A stretch of 64,000 bases of DNA from Bogoriella caseilytica (GCF_003752405.1 NZ_RKHK01000001.1:1364001-1428000), one strand, 5' to 3'. Positions 1 to 9,005 are shown, counted from the stretch's first letter. Translations and numbers: made by a program. Notes: a model not told the origin generated them from the letters alone.

Positions 1-1345
1 CCAGTTCGCAGGTCAGCCAGGCGCCCCCCATCGGCCAGTGGGACCAGGAGGCATCCCCGCCGGTGGGTGAGGTGAAGGCCCAGGCGTCGCTGTTGTGGTG
101 GGCGGTCCACCCTCCGGCACCGTAGAGCCGGCGTGCGGTGTCCTGCCCGTTCCGGGCCAGAGCCTCGGTGAGGGCCAGCAGCGGCTCGGCGGTCTCCAGC
201 AGACCGAGGGGGCCGGCTGCCCAGTAGTTCATCTCGACGTTGATGTTCAGCGTGTAGGCGCTCGACCACGGCGGCTGCATCTGCTCGTTCCACAGGCCCT
301 GCAGCGTGGCGGGCAGCCCGCCCGGCCGGGAAGAGGCGGTCAGCAGGTAGCGGCCGTAGTCGAAGAGCGCTTCGACCAGCGCGGGATCCTGATGGGGTGC
401 GCCCTCGAGCCGGTCGGGGTCGACCAGCTCCACGCTCTCGCTGAGCCTCAGCTCGGTGCCGCCATGGAGAGCGCGCTGAGTGCGCACGTGCTCGCGGCGC
501 ATCTGCTCGGGTCCGCGCGCCTGCGCGGCGGTGACGCGAGCCCTCGCCCGGGTGGCCGCGTGCTCAGCGGTGCCCTCGGGTGGGCGCCCCAGGGCGGTGA
601 AGGTGGTCTCGGTGGCGAGCACCAGGTCCACCTCGGTGACGCCGATCAGCTCGATGCCGCCGTCTGCGCCACGGTGCGCCTCGCCGTCATGCCGCATCCG
701 GGCGAGCACCGCGCCCTGGAGCGGGTCGACGCCTGCGGCCTGCCAGCGCAGCGGCGGTTCATTCGGTTCGTGACTGGGGGCGACGTCTGCAGGCAAGGTG
801 AGCAACAGGCACAGCTCCTCGGCATCCTCCCGGCTCTCGCTCACGTGCAATGGCGAGCTGAACGCGAGGCCCAGATCCACCGATCGCTCGGAACGCACCT
901 GATGCACCAGCACCTGCTCGGCGGCGCTGATGAAGGTCTCGTGGCACACATCGCCCAGGTGTGCGGTGTGGACCGCTTCGTGCAGGTCGAGGGAGCGGCG
1001 CACCTCGCTTCCGGCACCGCGCTGACGGATCCGGAGATCAGCGAAGGGCAGGTAGGCCTGGGAGTAGTGGTTCTGCAGCGGCTGCAGGGCCCGCTCGGCA
1101 GCGGCGGGCTCCCCGCGTGCCAGCAGGGCGCGGGCCTGCTCCCGTGCCGACTGTGCCTCGGCCTCGGTGATCACCCCGCGGCGGTGCTCGCTCGCCGGCG
1201 AGCCCGACCACGCGGTGCCGTCGTTGAGCTGCAGCCGCAGCTCCCCGGCCGAAGCGAGCACCATGGCGCCGGTGCGTCCATTGCCCAGGGGGAGGCCGTC
1301 GAGCCAGTTCCGCGCAGGGCGCGTCCATGTGAGTGTGCGAACCAT
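1..1345 (-). CDS. Glycoside hydrolase family 95 (alpha-L-fucosidase / alpha-L-galactosidase), C-terminus cut by window edge
   Basis: The gene reads leftward and runs off the window, leaving 448 residues. The segment around residues 349-376 (LQGLWNEQMQPPW, then NINVEMNYW) and the later HHNSDAW and HWPMGGAWL motifs are GH95 hallmarks. The Asn-x-Asn pair (N367, N369) matches the asparagines that assist catalysis in the Bifidobacterium 1,2-alpha-fucosidase; the catalytic Glu and Asp lie beyond the edge. There is no signal peptide, so the enzyme should act in the cytoplasm on imported oligosaccharide. It starts 2 bp after the upstream permease stop and is the last gene of the operon seen here. Fucose versus L-galactose specificity cannot be decided. 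Confidence 0.9.
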   Translation of the reverse strand, partial: MVRTLTWTRPARNWLDGLPLGNGRTGAMVLASAGELRLQLNDGTAWSGSPASEHRRGVITEAEAQSAREQARALLARGEPAAAERALQPLQNHYSQAYLPFADLRIRQRGAGSEVRRSLDLHEAVHTAHLGDVCHETFISAAEQVLVHQVRSERSVDLGLAFSSPLHVSESREDAEELCLLLTLPADVAPSHEPNEPPLRWQAAGVDPLQGAVLARMRHDGEAHRGADGGIELIGVTEVDLVLATETTFTALGRPPEGTAEHAATRARARVTAAQARGPEQMRREHVRTQRALHGGTELRLSESVELVDPDRLEGAPHQDPALVEALFDYGRYLLTASSRPGGLPATLQGLWNEQMQPPWSSAYTLNINVEMNYWAAGPLGLLETAEPLLALTEALARNGQDTARRLYGAGGWTAHHNSDAWAFTSPTGGDASWSHWPMGGAWLTCEL

Positions 1346-1347
1346 GT

Positions 1348-2250
1348 CTACAGTTTCAGGCTTCCCGCAGCCAGGCCAGAACGCCAGTAGCGCTGGAGGC
1401 TCACGAAGACCACGATGATCGGCACGATCGAGATCAACGCACCGATGATCACCAAGGTCTGCAGGCCGGGCACCGTGATCGCGGCCTGGCTCCACCCGGA
1501 CAGCCCCACGGTGACAGGCTGCAGACTGGGATCCCGCAACACCAGCAGCGGCAGCATGAAGTTGTTCCAGGAGCCGATGAAGGCGAAGAGCAGGATTGTC
1601 ACCGAACCCGGGGTGAGCAACCGCAGGGCGATGGAGAAGAACGCCCGCCACTCGCTGGCGCCGTCGACTCGGGCCGCCTCGAGCAGTTCGCGGGGGATCG
1701 AGGCCTGGGCGTAGATGTAGCCGAGCATCACGCCGAAGGGATACACCAGGGAGGGCAGCAGCACCCCGAGCATGGTGTTGTTCAGGCCCATGTTCACCAG
1801 CAGCGTGTACGTGGGCTGGGCGAGCACGGTCTGGGGCACCAGCATGCTGCCCACCACGGCGGCGAGCACCACGGTGCGGCCACGGAAGCGGTACATGGCC
1901 AGCGCGTATCCCGAGATCACGCTGATGAAGGTCATCAGCACCGAGCCGAGCCCCGAGTAGATCAGGGAGTTCAGCATCCAGCGCCAGAAGATCCCGCCGT
2001 CACGCTGGGTGAGGTCGACGACGTTCTGCCACAGGTGGAACTCGGCGAACCAGAAACCTGGCGTGGAGAAGAGATCGCCGGTGGACTTCGTCGAGGCCAC
2101 GATCAGCCAGTAGACGGGCACGAGGAAGTAGAAGGCCACCAGGAGCATCACGCCCCAGGCCAGCAGGCGCGCGGCGATCGGGGGCCTTTCACCGCCGGTG
2201 TGCTCAGTGCGGCGACGCGTAGGGATGCGGTTCACTGTCGGAGCGCCCAT
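1348..2250 (-). CDS. Carbohydrate ABC transporter permease (MalG/CUT1 type)
   Basis: This 300-residue membrane protein has about six hydrophobic helices. An EAA loop (EAARVDGASEW) near residues 190-200 contacts the ATPase in family members. It is the second CUT1-family permease of the operon, and its start overlaps the stop of the first permease by one base. No ATPase gene lies in the operon, as is common in actinobacteria where one MsiK/UgpC-type ATPase serves many CUT1 importers; that partner is inferred and is not in the window. The substrate is probably an oligosaccharide, judged from the linked GH42 and GH95 genes. Confidence 0.93.
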   Translation of the reverse strand: MGAPTVNRIPTRRRTEHTGGERPPIAARLLAWGVMLLVAFYFLVPVYWLIVASTKSTGDLFSTPGFWFAEFHLWQNVVDLTQRDGGIFWRWMLNSLIYSGLGSVLMTFISVISGYALAMYRFRGRTVVLAAVVGSMLVPQTVLAQPTYTLLVNMGLNNTMLGVLLPSLVYPFGVMLGYIYAQASIPRELLEAARVDGASEWRAFFSIALRLLTPGSVTILLFAFIGSWNNFMLPLLVLRDPSLQPVTVGLSGWSQAAITVPGLQTLVIIGALISIVPIIVVFVSLQRYWRSGLAAGSLKL

Positions 2251-3188
2251 CAGGAGCCTCCCTTCCTGCGGTTGGACAGCACCGAGACCAAGATCGACAG
2301 CGCGAAGGTGACCAGGCCCAGCAGGATGGCCATGGCCGATCCGAGGTTGAGATTCCCGCCCAGCGTGGTGGTGGAGAAGACCGCCATGTTCGGCGTGAAG
2401 TCACCGGTCACGTTGGAGGTGATCGAACGCAAGGTCATCGGCTCGTTGAAGAGCTGCAGGGTGCCGATGATGGAGAACAGCAGCGTCAGGAAGATCGCCG
2501 GCAGCACCATCGGGAGTTTGATCTGCAGCGCCACCCGCAGTTCGCGCGCGCCGTCGATGCGCGCGGCCTCGTAGATGTCACGCGGCACCGTCTGGAGGGC
2601 GGCGAAGATGATGATCATGTTAACGCCGGTCACCGACCAGGTCGTCACGTTGGCGATGGACCACAGCACGGTGCCTGGGGCCAGGAAGGCGATGTCGAGA
2701 CCGATCGCCTCCAGTCCGCTGACCAGCGGGCTGACGCGCGGCTGGTAGAGGAAGCCCCACAGCAATGCCGCGACCACGGTCGGCACGGCATAGGGGATGA
2801 AGACCGCGAGCTGGAAGAACCGCTTCCATCGCACCACGGCGGAGTCGAAGAGCAGAGCCAAGCCGGTGGCCAGCGCCAGCATGATCGGCACCTGCACGAC
2901 GCCGAACAGCAGCACGCGGCCGAAGGATGCCACGAAACCCTGGTTGCTCAACGCGCGGCGGTAGTTCTCCAGGCCCACGAAGATCGAGGCGTTCTCGTTG
3001 CCGAAGCCCAGACCGCTGCGCTCCACCGTGAACAGGCTGGTGTAGAGCGCGGTGATGATGGGTGCCACGAGGAAGACCAGGAAGAGCACTACGAAAGGCG
3101 TGAGAAAGACATAGGGCGCCCAGCCACCCCCGGCGCCACGGATGCCGCGGCGCCGGGAGCGGGCGGAGGGAAGAGTCGCTGTGCTCAT
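2250..3188 (-). CDS. Carbohydrate ABC transporter permease (MalF/CUT1 type)
   Basis: The protein has 312 residues. A short basic cytoplasmic N-terminus is followed by about six membrane helices and a conserved EAA loop (EAARIDGARELRV) near residues 208-220. It should form the heterodimeric channel with the MalG-type neighbour. The start overlaps the end of the binding-protein gene by 4 bp, so the two are translationally coupled. The family assignment is firm; the substrate is inferred only from context. Confidence 0.93.
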   Translation of the reverse strand: MSTATLPSARSRRRGIRGAGGGWAPYVFLTPFVVLFLVFLVAPIITALYTSLFTVERSGLGFGNENASIFVGLENYRRALSNQGFVASFGRVLLFGVVQVPIMLALATGLALLFDSAVVRWKRFFQLAVFIPYAVPTVVAALLWGFLYQPRVSPLVSGLEAIGLDIAFLAPGTVLWSIANVTTWSVTGVNMIIIFAALQTVPRDIYEAARIDGARELRVALQIKLPMVLPAIFLTLLFSIIGTLQLFNEPMTLRSITSNVTGDFTPNMAVFSTTTLGGNLNLGSAMAILLGLVTFALSILVSVLSNRRKGGS

Positions 3189-4468
3189 TCCGCGACGCTC
3201 AAGCCCATGTCTCGCAGATCGGCGACCGCCTGGTCGTGCACGGTATCCAGTGCTTCGGAGAAGGTCTGGTCACCGTTGGCCACGCGCGCGAACTGGTCCT
3301 TCAGACGGTCCTGGATCAGGTCGTAGGTGGGGCCGTCCACCCAGGTCGCCGGCACCTTCACGGCGGCGTCGGCGAAGACCTCGTTGATGACCTGCCCGCC
3401 GAAGAACTCCCGCTCGGTGAGCAGAGCGGGGTGCTCCAGCCCGTCGACGGCGGCCGGGAAGATGCCACCGTTGCTGATCAGATGGTCGAGGCCGTCTTCG
3501 CTGGTGTTCAGCCACTCGATGAAGGCGACCGCATGCTCCACATCCTCGGTGCCGGTGGGGACGACGTTCACGCTGCCGCCGGTATCGCCGGCGGAGTCCT
3601 GACCTTCGAAGTTCGGGGTCGGGGCCACGCGCCAGTTGCCGGACGTGGACTCGGCGCTCTCCTCCAGCAGCACCGGAAACCAGGCGGCGTAGTTGATGGT
3701 CGCGATGCGGCCGTCGTTCACCTCGGCCCAGAACTCCGGGGTCCACATCTCCACGGTGAGGAACAGGTCCTCGTCCAGGAGGGTCTGCCACAGCTCGGCG
3801 ACGTCCTGGCTTTGCTGGTCAGCCACGTTCACGGTCCAGGCGTCGTCCTCGATGCCGTTCCACGTGCCGCTGTTCTGCCACACGGTCTGCAACCAGTGAC
3901 CGGTCTCGTTCGGCGAGAACTGCGCGATGTGCAGGTCGGGGTCGGCTTCCTTGAGAGTACGGGCGGCCTCCAGGTACTCCTCCCACGTGGTGGGCACCTC
4001 GATGCCGTGCTCGTCGAAGATGTCCTGCCGGTACATCATTCCCGAGGGGCCGGAGTCTTGGGGGATCGCGTAGATGCCGCCGTCGAAGCTCACCGAGGCC
4101 CAGGTGCTCTCGGTGAAGCGGTCACCCCAGTCCTCGGCATGCTCGGCAATGTCGATGAGGCGGTTGTTCACCACGTGACCGGGGATGGAGTGCACGGACA
4201 TCTGCACGATGTCCGGGGCAGTTCCGGCGTCGATGGAGGCCGGGATGGTGTCACCGTCATCGCCGGTCATGCGGAAGAAGTCGACTTGGATCTCGGGGTT
4301 CTCCTCGTTCCACTGGGCCACGGCCTCCTCCAGGCCGGGCACCCATCCCCAGAACTCCAGAGTGACCGGGTCGTCTGCGGTGGGGCCGGAGCTGCAGGCG
4401 GCCAGGGCCAATGCGACCCCGGCTCCAGCCGCCAGGGCGGTGGTCAGGTTCTTGATACTGCGCTTCAT
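3185..4468 (-). CDS. Extracellular sugar-binding lipoprotein (CUT1 solute-binding protein)
   Basis: The protein has 427 residues. A lipoprotein signal peptide ends in LALAAC with the lipidated Cys at residue 25. The mature domain is a type-1 extracellular solute-binding protein (FWGWVPGLEEAVAQWNEENP near the start). It would capture the oligosaccharide outside the membrane and pass it to the two permeases encoded directly downstream. The start is supported by a GAGAGGA ribosome-binding site 8 bp upstream. The gap to the upstream GH42 gene is only 15 bp, so co-transcription is expected. Ligand unknown. Confidence 0.93.
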   Translation of the reverse strand: MKRSIKNLTTALAAGAGVALALAACSSGPTADDPVTLEFWGWVPGLEEAVAQWNEENPEIQVDFFRMTGDDGDTIPASIDAGTAPDIVQMSVHSIPGHVVNNRLIDIAEHAEDWGDRFTESTWASVSFDGGIYAIPQDSGPSGMMYRQDIFDEHGIEVPTTWEEYLEAARTLKEADPDLHIAQFSPNETGHWLQTVWQNSGTWNGIEDDAWTVNVADQQSQDVAELWQTLLDEDLFLTVEMWTPEFWAEVNDGRIATINYAAWFPVLLEESAESTSGNWRVAPTPNFEGQDSAGDTGGSVNVVPTGTEDVEHAVAFIEWLNTSEDGLDHLISNGGIFPAAVDGLEHPALLTEREFFGGQVINEVFADAAVKVPATWVDGPTYDLIQDRLKDQFARVANGDQTFSEALDTVHDQAVADLRDMGLSVAE

Positions 4469-4483
4469 CGTCGAAGTCCTCTC

Positions 4484-6607
4484 TCAGTGGATGGTGAGGC
4501 GATCGCCTCGGGTGGTCCCCTGCTTTTCTGTGATCTCTCGCAGCACCCACACCTCGCCCGGTGCGATCCGGCTGGTGCCGGCCAGTACCTGCCCGGAGAG
4601 CAGCTCCGTGCCGGACACTGCGAGGTCCCGGGCCTCGGAGGTGTGGTTGAAAACGAAGAGGTAGTGCTGGCCCCCGGCCTCGCGGCGAACGATCTCCAGC
4701 CCGCCGCCGGCGCTGTCGTGTGCCTTGGGCACGGCCGCCTCGAGCCGGATGCGCTCAAGGTGACGCTCCAGATCGGCTGCACTGAGCCGGGTGGAGAGAT
4801 AGTGGGCCACGCCCTCGCCGAGGCTGTGGCGGGTGATGGCCGGCGCGCCCGGGCCGATCACCGGGTGGGCGTCCGCCGTATAGCTGGCCACGGCCGTGGC
4901 TCCGCGCAGGTGGACCATCTCGCTCCAGACTGCGGCGGTACTGCCGTCGTCGAGGGTGAGCCGGTCCTGCTCCCGCAGTGGCACATGCTCCTCGACGCGG
5001 ATCCCGAGCGTGGTGGTGAAGGCGCCGCTGTAACCGCCACCGCGGACGCGAAGGTGCTCGTCGGTGCTGCCCGCGAAGTACCAGACGACGAGGTGACCTC
5101 CCCCGCGCACGAAGGTCTCGAATCGCTCTGCCTGCGCGTCGCTGACCGCGATCATGCTCGGCACGAGGACGAGATCGTATTGCTCCAGGGCGCCGTCAGG
5201 TGCGACGACATCGGCGTTCACGCCGAGGTTCCACAGCGCGGTGTGCGCCCGTCGCAGAGCGTCGAGGAATCCGAGGTCGCCGGAGGGCATCGCGCGGGTC
5301 TCGCTGGCCCACCAGGCCTGCGGATCCCACACCAGGGCCACGCGGTGACGGTTGACGGGCCCGTCCGGCGGTGCGGCAAGTTCGGCCAGGGCGGCCAGTT
5401 CTGCACCGAGGGCGCTGATCTCCCGGAAGATGCGGGAGTCCTCCCCGGCGTGGGGGACCATCGCCGAATGGAAGAACTCCGCGCCCACGCGGGGGGAGCG
5501 CCATTGGAAGAACAGGGAGCCGGTGGCTCCGCGGGCCAGGTACTGCAGGGTGTTCCGGCGCATGCGCCCGGGTTCCTTGACCAGCATCCGCCCACCGGCG
5601 TAGTCGTAGATCAGCGTGGTGGCCTGCTCCATGAGCAGCCAGGGGCGCCCACCGTTGAAGGAGCGGGCGAGGTCGGCGCCGAAGGCCACGTGCGTCTCAC
5701 CGGCAGGGCCCTCGTCGTCGAGGTAGTGGTCGATGGAGACCTGGTCGATCTGCTGAGCGAAGTCCCACTGGTCGTAGTGGTTCCAGGTGGGGAGCATGAA
5801 GTTCGTGGTCAGCGGGACGTCGGGCGTGATCTCCCGCAGGATGGTGACCTGCTCGCGTAGGCACTCTGAGAGCAGGTCCGCGCTGAAGCGCTTGAAGTCG
5901 AGCACCTGGGCGGGATTGGGCAGGTACTGGGTGGCCTGGGGGGCGAGGATCTCCTCCCAGCTGCCATAGCGCTGGGACCAGAAGGCGGTGTTCCAGGTGT
6001 GGTTGAGGGTTTCCAGATCGGCGTAACGTTCCTGCAGCCAGCGCCGGAAGGCGGCATCGGTGACTGGGCCGTAGGAGATCGAGCCGTATTCGTTGTGCAC
6101 GTGCCACATCGCCAGCGCCGGGTGCTGGCCATACCGCTCCGCGAGGGCGGTGGTGATCCGGCGGCAGGCCTCGCGGTATTCGGGCGAGGCGGGGTTGTAG
6201 GTGTCCCGGCTGCCGTGTACCAGGCGCACGCCCTCGGCGGTGACCGGCAAACCGTCGGGGTGGGCGAGAGTGAACCAGGGCGGCGGCGAGGCGGTGGGCG
6301 TGGCGAGGATGGCCTGGATGCCGTGCTCGTGCAGCAGGTCCATCACCCGGTCGAGCCAGCCGAAGTCGTAGACGCCTTCGCGCGGCTCGAGCGAGGACCA
6401 GCTGAACACGCCGATGGTCGCCGTGTTGACCCCCGCCTCGCGCATGAGGCGGACGTCCTCGTGCCAGACCTCCTCGGGCCACTGCTCGGGGTTGTAGTCC
6501 CCGCCGTACAGGAAGGCTGGCGGGCCGGCGTGGGCGCTGCGGGACGGCTGCTCGCGGCGTGACGAGCGGCGAAACGCTTCGACTTCGGTCATGTCAGACG
6601 ATTCCAT
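4484..6607 (-). CDS. Beta-galactosidase, glycoside hydrolase family 42
   Basis: The 707-residue length is typical of GH42. The N-terminal barrel opens with GGDYNPEQWP (residues 35-44), the acid/base Glu is E173 in HNEYG, and the nucleophile is E327 in LLMEQAT. A beta-galactosidase trimerisation domain and a C-terminal beta-domain follow. There is no signal peptide, so it should split terminal beta-galactosides in the cytoplasm after import. It begins 18 bp after the LacI-family gene. An in-frame ATG five codons downstream (6592) is an alternative start; neither start has a strong ribosome-binding site. A LacI-type palindrome lies within codons 9-13. Lactose, galacto-oligosaccharides or defucosylated plant side chains are possible substrates. 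Confidence 0.95.
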   Translation of the reverse strand: MESSDMTEVEAFRRSSRREQPSRSAHAGPPAFLYGGDYNPEQWPEEVWHEDVRLMREAGVNTATIGVFSWSSLEPREGVYDFGWLDRVMDLLHEHGIQAILATPTASPPPWFTLAHPDGLPVTAEGVRLVHGSRDTYNPASPEYREACRRITTALAERYGQHPALAMWHVHNEYGSISYGPVTDAAFRRWLQERYADLETLNHTWNTAFWSQRYGSWEEILAPQATQYLPNPAQVLDFKRFSADLLSECLREQVTILREITPDVPLTTNFMLPTWNHYDQWDFAQQIDQVSIDHYLDDEGPAGETHVAFGADLARSFNGGRPWLLMEQATTLIYDYAGGRMLVKEPGRMRRNTLQYLARGATGSLFFQWRSPRVGAEFFHSAMVPHAGEDSRIFREISALGAELAALAELAAPPDGPVNRHRVALVWDPQAWWASETRAMPSGDLGFLDALRRAHTALWNLGVNADVVAPDGALEQYDLVLVPSMIAVSDAQAERFETFVRGGGHLVVWYFAGSTDEHLRVRGGGYSGAFTTTLGIRVEEHVPLREQDRLTLDDGSTAAVWSEMVHLRGATAVASYTADAHPVIGPGAPAITRHSLGEGVAHYLSTRLSAADLERHLERIRLEAAVPKAHDSAGGGLEIVRREAGGQHYLFVFNHTSEARDLAVSGTELLSGQVLAGTSRIAPGEVWVLREITEKQGTTRGDRLTIH
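6570..6581. promoter_or_regulatory. Third LacI-type palindrome, near start of GH42 gene
   Basis: The 12 bases CGAAACGCTTCG differ by one base from the core CGAAGCGCTTCG found upstream of the LacI gene. The site lies inside the first codons of the GH42 gene, about 30 bp after its start. It could be an auxiliary operator giving internal repression or looping. Because it is in coding sequence it may also be coincidence. Confidence 0.4.
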
Positions 6608-6625
6608 AGCTGGGGTGTTCCGGTC

Positions 6626-7639
6626 TCAGGCCAGGACGGCGGAGGCAGAGCCCCGCTCGATGTACTCGGGGGGCAGAAGTTCCACGCGCGGCTCGATCGG
6701 ACCCTCGAGCTGCTCGACCAGGAGTTCCACGGCCCGGGAGCAACTCTGATCGGGTACCAGGGGGATCACGTCCAGCGCGGGGGTGAAGGTGGTGGTGTCG
6801 AAGGTGGAGGCAGCGGAGATCACCGAAACGTCGCCGGGGATGTCCAGTCCGCGCGCGCGCAGCTCATCCAAGGCACGCATCTGGATCGAGTCCTCGCAGT
6901 GCATGACCAGGCCGGTGACCGGATCGGGTCCGTCGAAAAGCTCGGCCATCGCGGACCGTGCATCGGCGATCGTGCGTTCCGGGGTGGCCACCTGCGCGCT
7001 GACGCCGCGGCTCTGCGCACAGGAGACGAAGGCCTCCCGGAAGCGGACGGGGAAGTTCTGGCCGCGCTCGTAGGCCGCCGCAGGGTGCCCGAGCAGGCCG
7101 AGACGCCGATGCCCGCCGTCCACGAGGCGGTCCACCGCCAACTGGGCGACGGCGGCGAAGTCGAGGTCCACGCAGACCAGACCTGCCGGGTCGGCCGGCA
7201 CACCGACCACGACGGCTGGGATGTCCAGGGTGCGCAGCAGGGTGATGCGCTCGTCGTGGTCGAGCACGTCGAGCACGATGACGCCGTCCACGATGCGCGA
7301 CCCCGTCACGCGCTGCAGCCCACCGTTGGCTTCCTCCTGGGTGAGCAACAGGACGTCGTAGTCGTACTGCCGGGCTGCCTTGGCCGTGGCGAGCACGAAG
7401 GCCATGTGGGTCGGGGTGTAGGTGTCCGGCCGCAGCGGCTCGGTGACGGCGAAGACGTAGGTGCGCCGCCCAGCCAGGGCGCGGGCCCCGGCATTGGGCC
7501 GGTAGCCGAGTTCGAGGATGGCCGCCTCGATGCGCCGGCGGGTGCGGTCACTGACCGGCCGCTTGCCGCTGAGCGCGTAGGAGACCGTGCTGATCGAGAC
7601 GCCGGCCTCGCGGGCGACGTCGATGATCGTGGCAGCCAT
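6626..7639 (-). CDS. LacI-family transcriptional repressor of the GH42/GH95 sugar operon
   Basis: The protein has 337 residues from the chosen ATG. The N-terminal helix-turn-helix and hinge read TIIDVAREAGVSISTVSYAL and later GYRPNAGARALAG; the remainder is a periplasmic-binding-protein-like ligand domain. A GTG ten codons upstream (7669) is open, but the ATG at 7639 has GGAGG 7 bp ahead and gives the family's usual N-terminus. It is the first gene of the leftward operon, 18 bp before GH42, so it probably represses itself and the whole operon from the palindromes just upstream. The inducer is presumably a sugar released by the operon enzymes. Confidence 0.93.
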   Translation of the reverse strand: MAATIIDVAREAGVSISTVSYALSGKRPVSDRTRRRIEAAILELGYRPNAGARALAGRRTYVFAVTEPLRPDTYTPTHMAFVLATAKAARQYDYDVLLLTQEEANGGLQRVTGSRIVDGVIVLDVLDHDERITLLRTLDIPAVVVGVPADPAGLVCVDLDFAAVAQLAVDRLVDGGHRRLGLLGHPAAAYERGQNFPVRFREAFVSCAQSRGVSAQVATPERTIADARSAMAELFDGPDPVTGLVMHCEDSIQMRALDELRARGLDIPGDVSVISAASTFDTTTFTPALDVIPLVPDQSCSRAVELLVEQLEGPIEPRVELLPPEYIERGSASAVLA

Positions 7640-7676
7640 TGCCAGGCCTCCGTTCTGGGAAGCATTCACCGTATGG

Positions 7677-7719
7677 GAAGCGCTTCGATGACCGACACTA
7701 GAGGTTGTCGAAGCGCTTC
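7677..7719. promoter_or_regulatory. Twin LacI-type operators before the sugar operon
   Basis: Two identical 10-bp palindromes GAAGCGCTTC lie at 7677-7686 and 7710-7719, with centres 33 bp apart, close to three helical turns. A central CG step in a symmetric site is typical of LacI-family operators. They sit 38-80 bp upstream of the repressor start, where the operon promoter should be. Autoregulation is inferred. Confidence 0.7.
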
Positions 7720-7857
7720 GTCAAGAGACGCGGGTAATCGGCAGGAGCGGAGGCCCCTGTAGCGTTCCCGTTGCGGCGGGCCTGATCCCTGTGTCGCTCC
7801 CGGGGCGGCGGTCCTGGTCCCGGGACGCCGGTGCGCCGACGTGGCATCGTGGAGGTC

Positions 7858-8778
7858 ATGGACCTCAGGATCTTCACCGAACCCCAGCAGGGCGCCTCCT
7901 ACGACCAGCTCGCACGGTTGGCGATCGCCGCCGAAGAGCTCGGCTACGACGCCTTCTTCCGCTCCGATCACTACTTGCGCATGGGCGACGGCGATCCGAG
8001 CCCCGGCCCGACCGACGCCTGGACGACCCTGGCCGGCTTGGCGCGGGACACCTCCCGCATCCGCCTCGGCACGCTCGTCAGCTCGGCGACCTTCCGCCAC
8101 CCCGGCGTCCTGGCCGTGCAGGTGGCACAGGTGGATGCGATGTCGGGTGGGCGCGTGGAGCTTGGGCTGGGCACCGGGTGGTTTGAGGCCGAGCACCGCG
8201 CCTTCGGCATCCCTTTCCCCGACAAGCGCTTCGGCCTGCTCGAGGAACAGCTGGAGATCCTCACCGGCCTGTGGCAGACACCGGCCGGCGGGTCCTACTC
8301 CTTCTCCGGGCAGCACTACCAGCTCACCGACAACCCAGGCTTACCCAAGCCGGTGCAGACGCCGCTGCCGATCGTGGTGGGCGGCAACGGGCCCCGGCGC
8401 ACGCCGCGGCTGGCCGCGCGCTATGGCGCGGAATACAACCAATCCTTCCCCGGCTTCGAGGCCATCGGCCCGCAGATCGAGCGGGTGCGCGGTGCCATGA
8501 GCGAGGCGGGCCGCGACCCCGAGGAGCTCGTCTACTCCGTGGCACTGATCGCGGTGGTCGGCCGCGACGAGGCCGAGTTCGAGCGCCGCGCCGCCGTCGT
8601 GGGCCGCGAGCCGGCAGAGCTCCGCGAGCACGGCCTGGCGGGGACGCCGTCCGAGGTGGTGGACCGGATCGGCCAGCTGAAGGCGGACGGGATCTCCCGG
8701 ATCTACCTGCAGTGCATGGACGTGGACGACCTCGACATGATCGAACTCATCGCCGCCGAGGTCGCCCCGCAGGTGTGA
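7858..8778 (+). CDS. LLM-class (luciferase-like) F420-dependent oxidoreductase
   Basis: The protein has 306 residues. A single TIM-barrel flavin/F420 domain opens with MDLRIFTEPQ and contains SDHYLRMG, the strand RIRLGTLV and the GGRVELGLGTGWFEAEH segment typical of F420-dependent LLM enzymes. It should use reduced or oxidised F420 (or FMN) for a hydride transfer on an unknown substrate. An upstream GTG at 7831 is in frame, but the family N-terminus begins at this ATG; a GGAGG lies very close to it. The gene stands alone, divergent from the LacI gene and convergent with the next. Confidence 0.88.
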   Translation: MDLRIFTEPQQGASYDQLARLAIAAEELGYDAFFRSDHYLRMGDGDPSPGPTDAWTTLAGLARDTSRIRLGTLVSSATFRHPGVLAVQVAQVDAMSGGRVELGLGTGWFEAEHRAFGIPFPDKRFGLLEEQLEILTGLWQTPAGGSYSFSGQHYQLTDNPGLPKPVQTPLPIVVGGNGPRRTPRLAARYGAEYNQSFPGFEAIGPQIERVRGAMSEAGRDPEELVYSVALIAVVGRDEAEFERRAAVVGREPAELREHGLAGTPSEVVDRIGQLKADGISRIYLQCMDVDDLDMIELIAAEVAPQV

Positions 8779-8856
8779 GCGGGCGGGGCCGGGCTGCGGG
8801 GGCCGGGCCGCCGGGTCGGGCCGCCGGGCCGCCGGCGTGAGCCGGCCGGCCGCGCT

Positions 8857-8907
8857 GCTGAGAGTGAGGAATTGGTTGCGCGCAGCAACACATTCCTCAC
8901 TCTCAGC
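8857..8907. terminator. Long perfect hairpin between convergent genes
   Basis: A 16-bp perfect inverted repeat, GCTGAGAGTGAGGAAT at 8857-8872 and its complement at 8892-8907, encloses a second hairpin (GTTGC / GCAAC). It sits between the ends of the LLM oxidoreductase gene and the leftward cysteine-peptidase-like gene. It could stop transcription from both sides. No T-run is present on either side, so terminator function is inferred from position and stem strength. Confidence 0.55.
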
Positions 8908-9005
8908 GGGCGGGGCGTCGTTGGCCGCGGGGCGCCCCGCCAGCAGACATCGCTCTGGCAAAGCCCCGCGCCCGCAGAGCGCCGCGCCGGCTGCGCGGCC
9001 CGGCC

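Noticed and set aside
95-1390. Plus-strand frame opposite GH95
   Set aside because: The minus strand gives the full GH95 motifs without a stop; the plus frame is a shadow.
3236-5860. 874-codon frame antisense to the binding-protein and GH42 genes
   Set aside because: The sense strand carries clear families with overlaps and ribosome sites; the antisense peptide has no domain.
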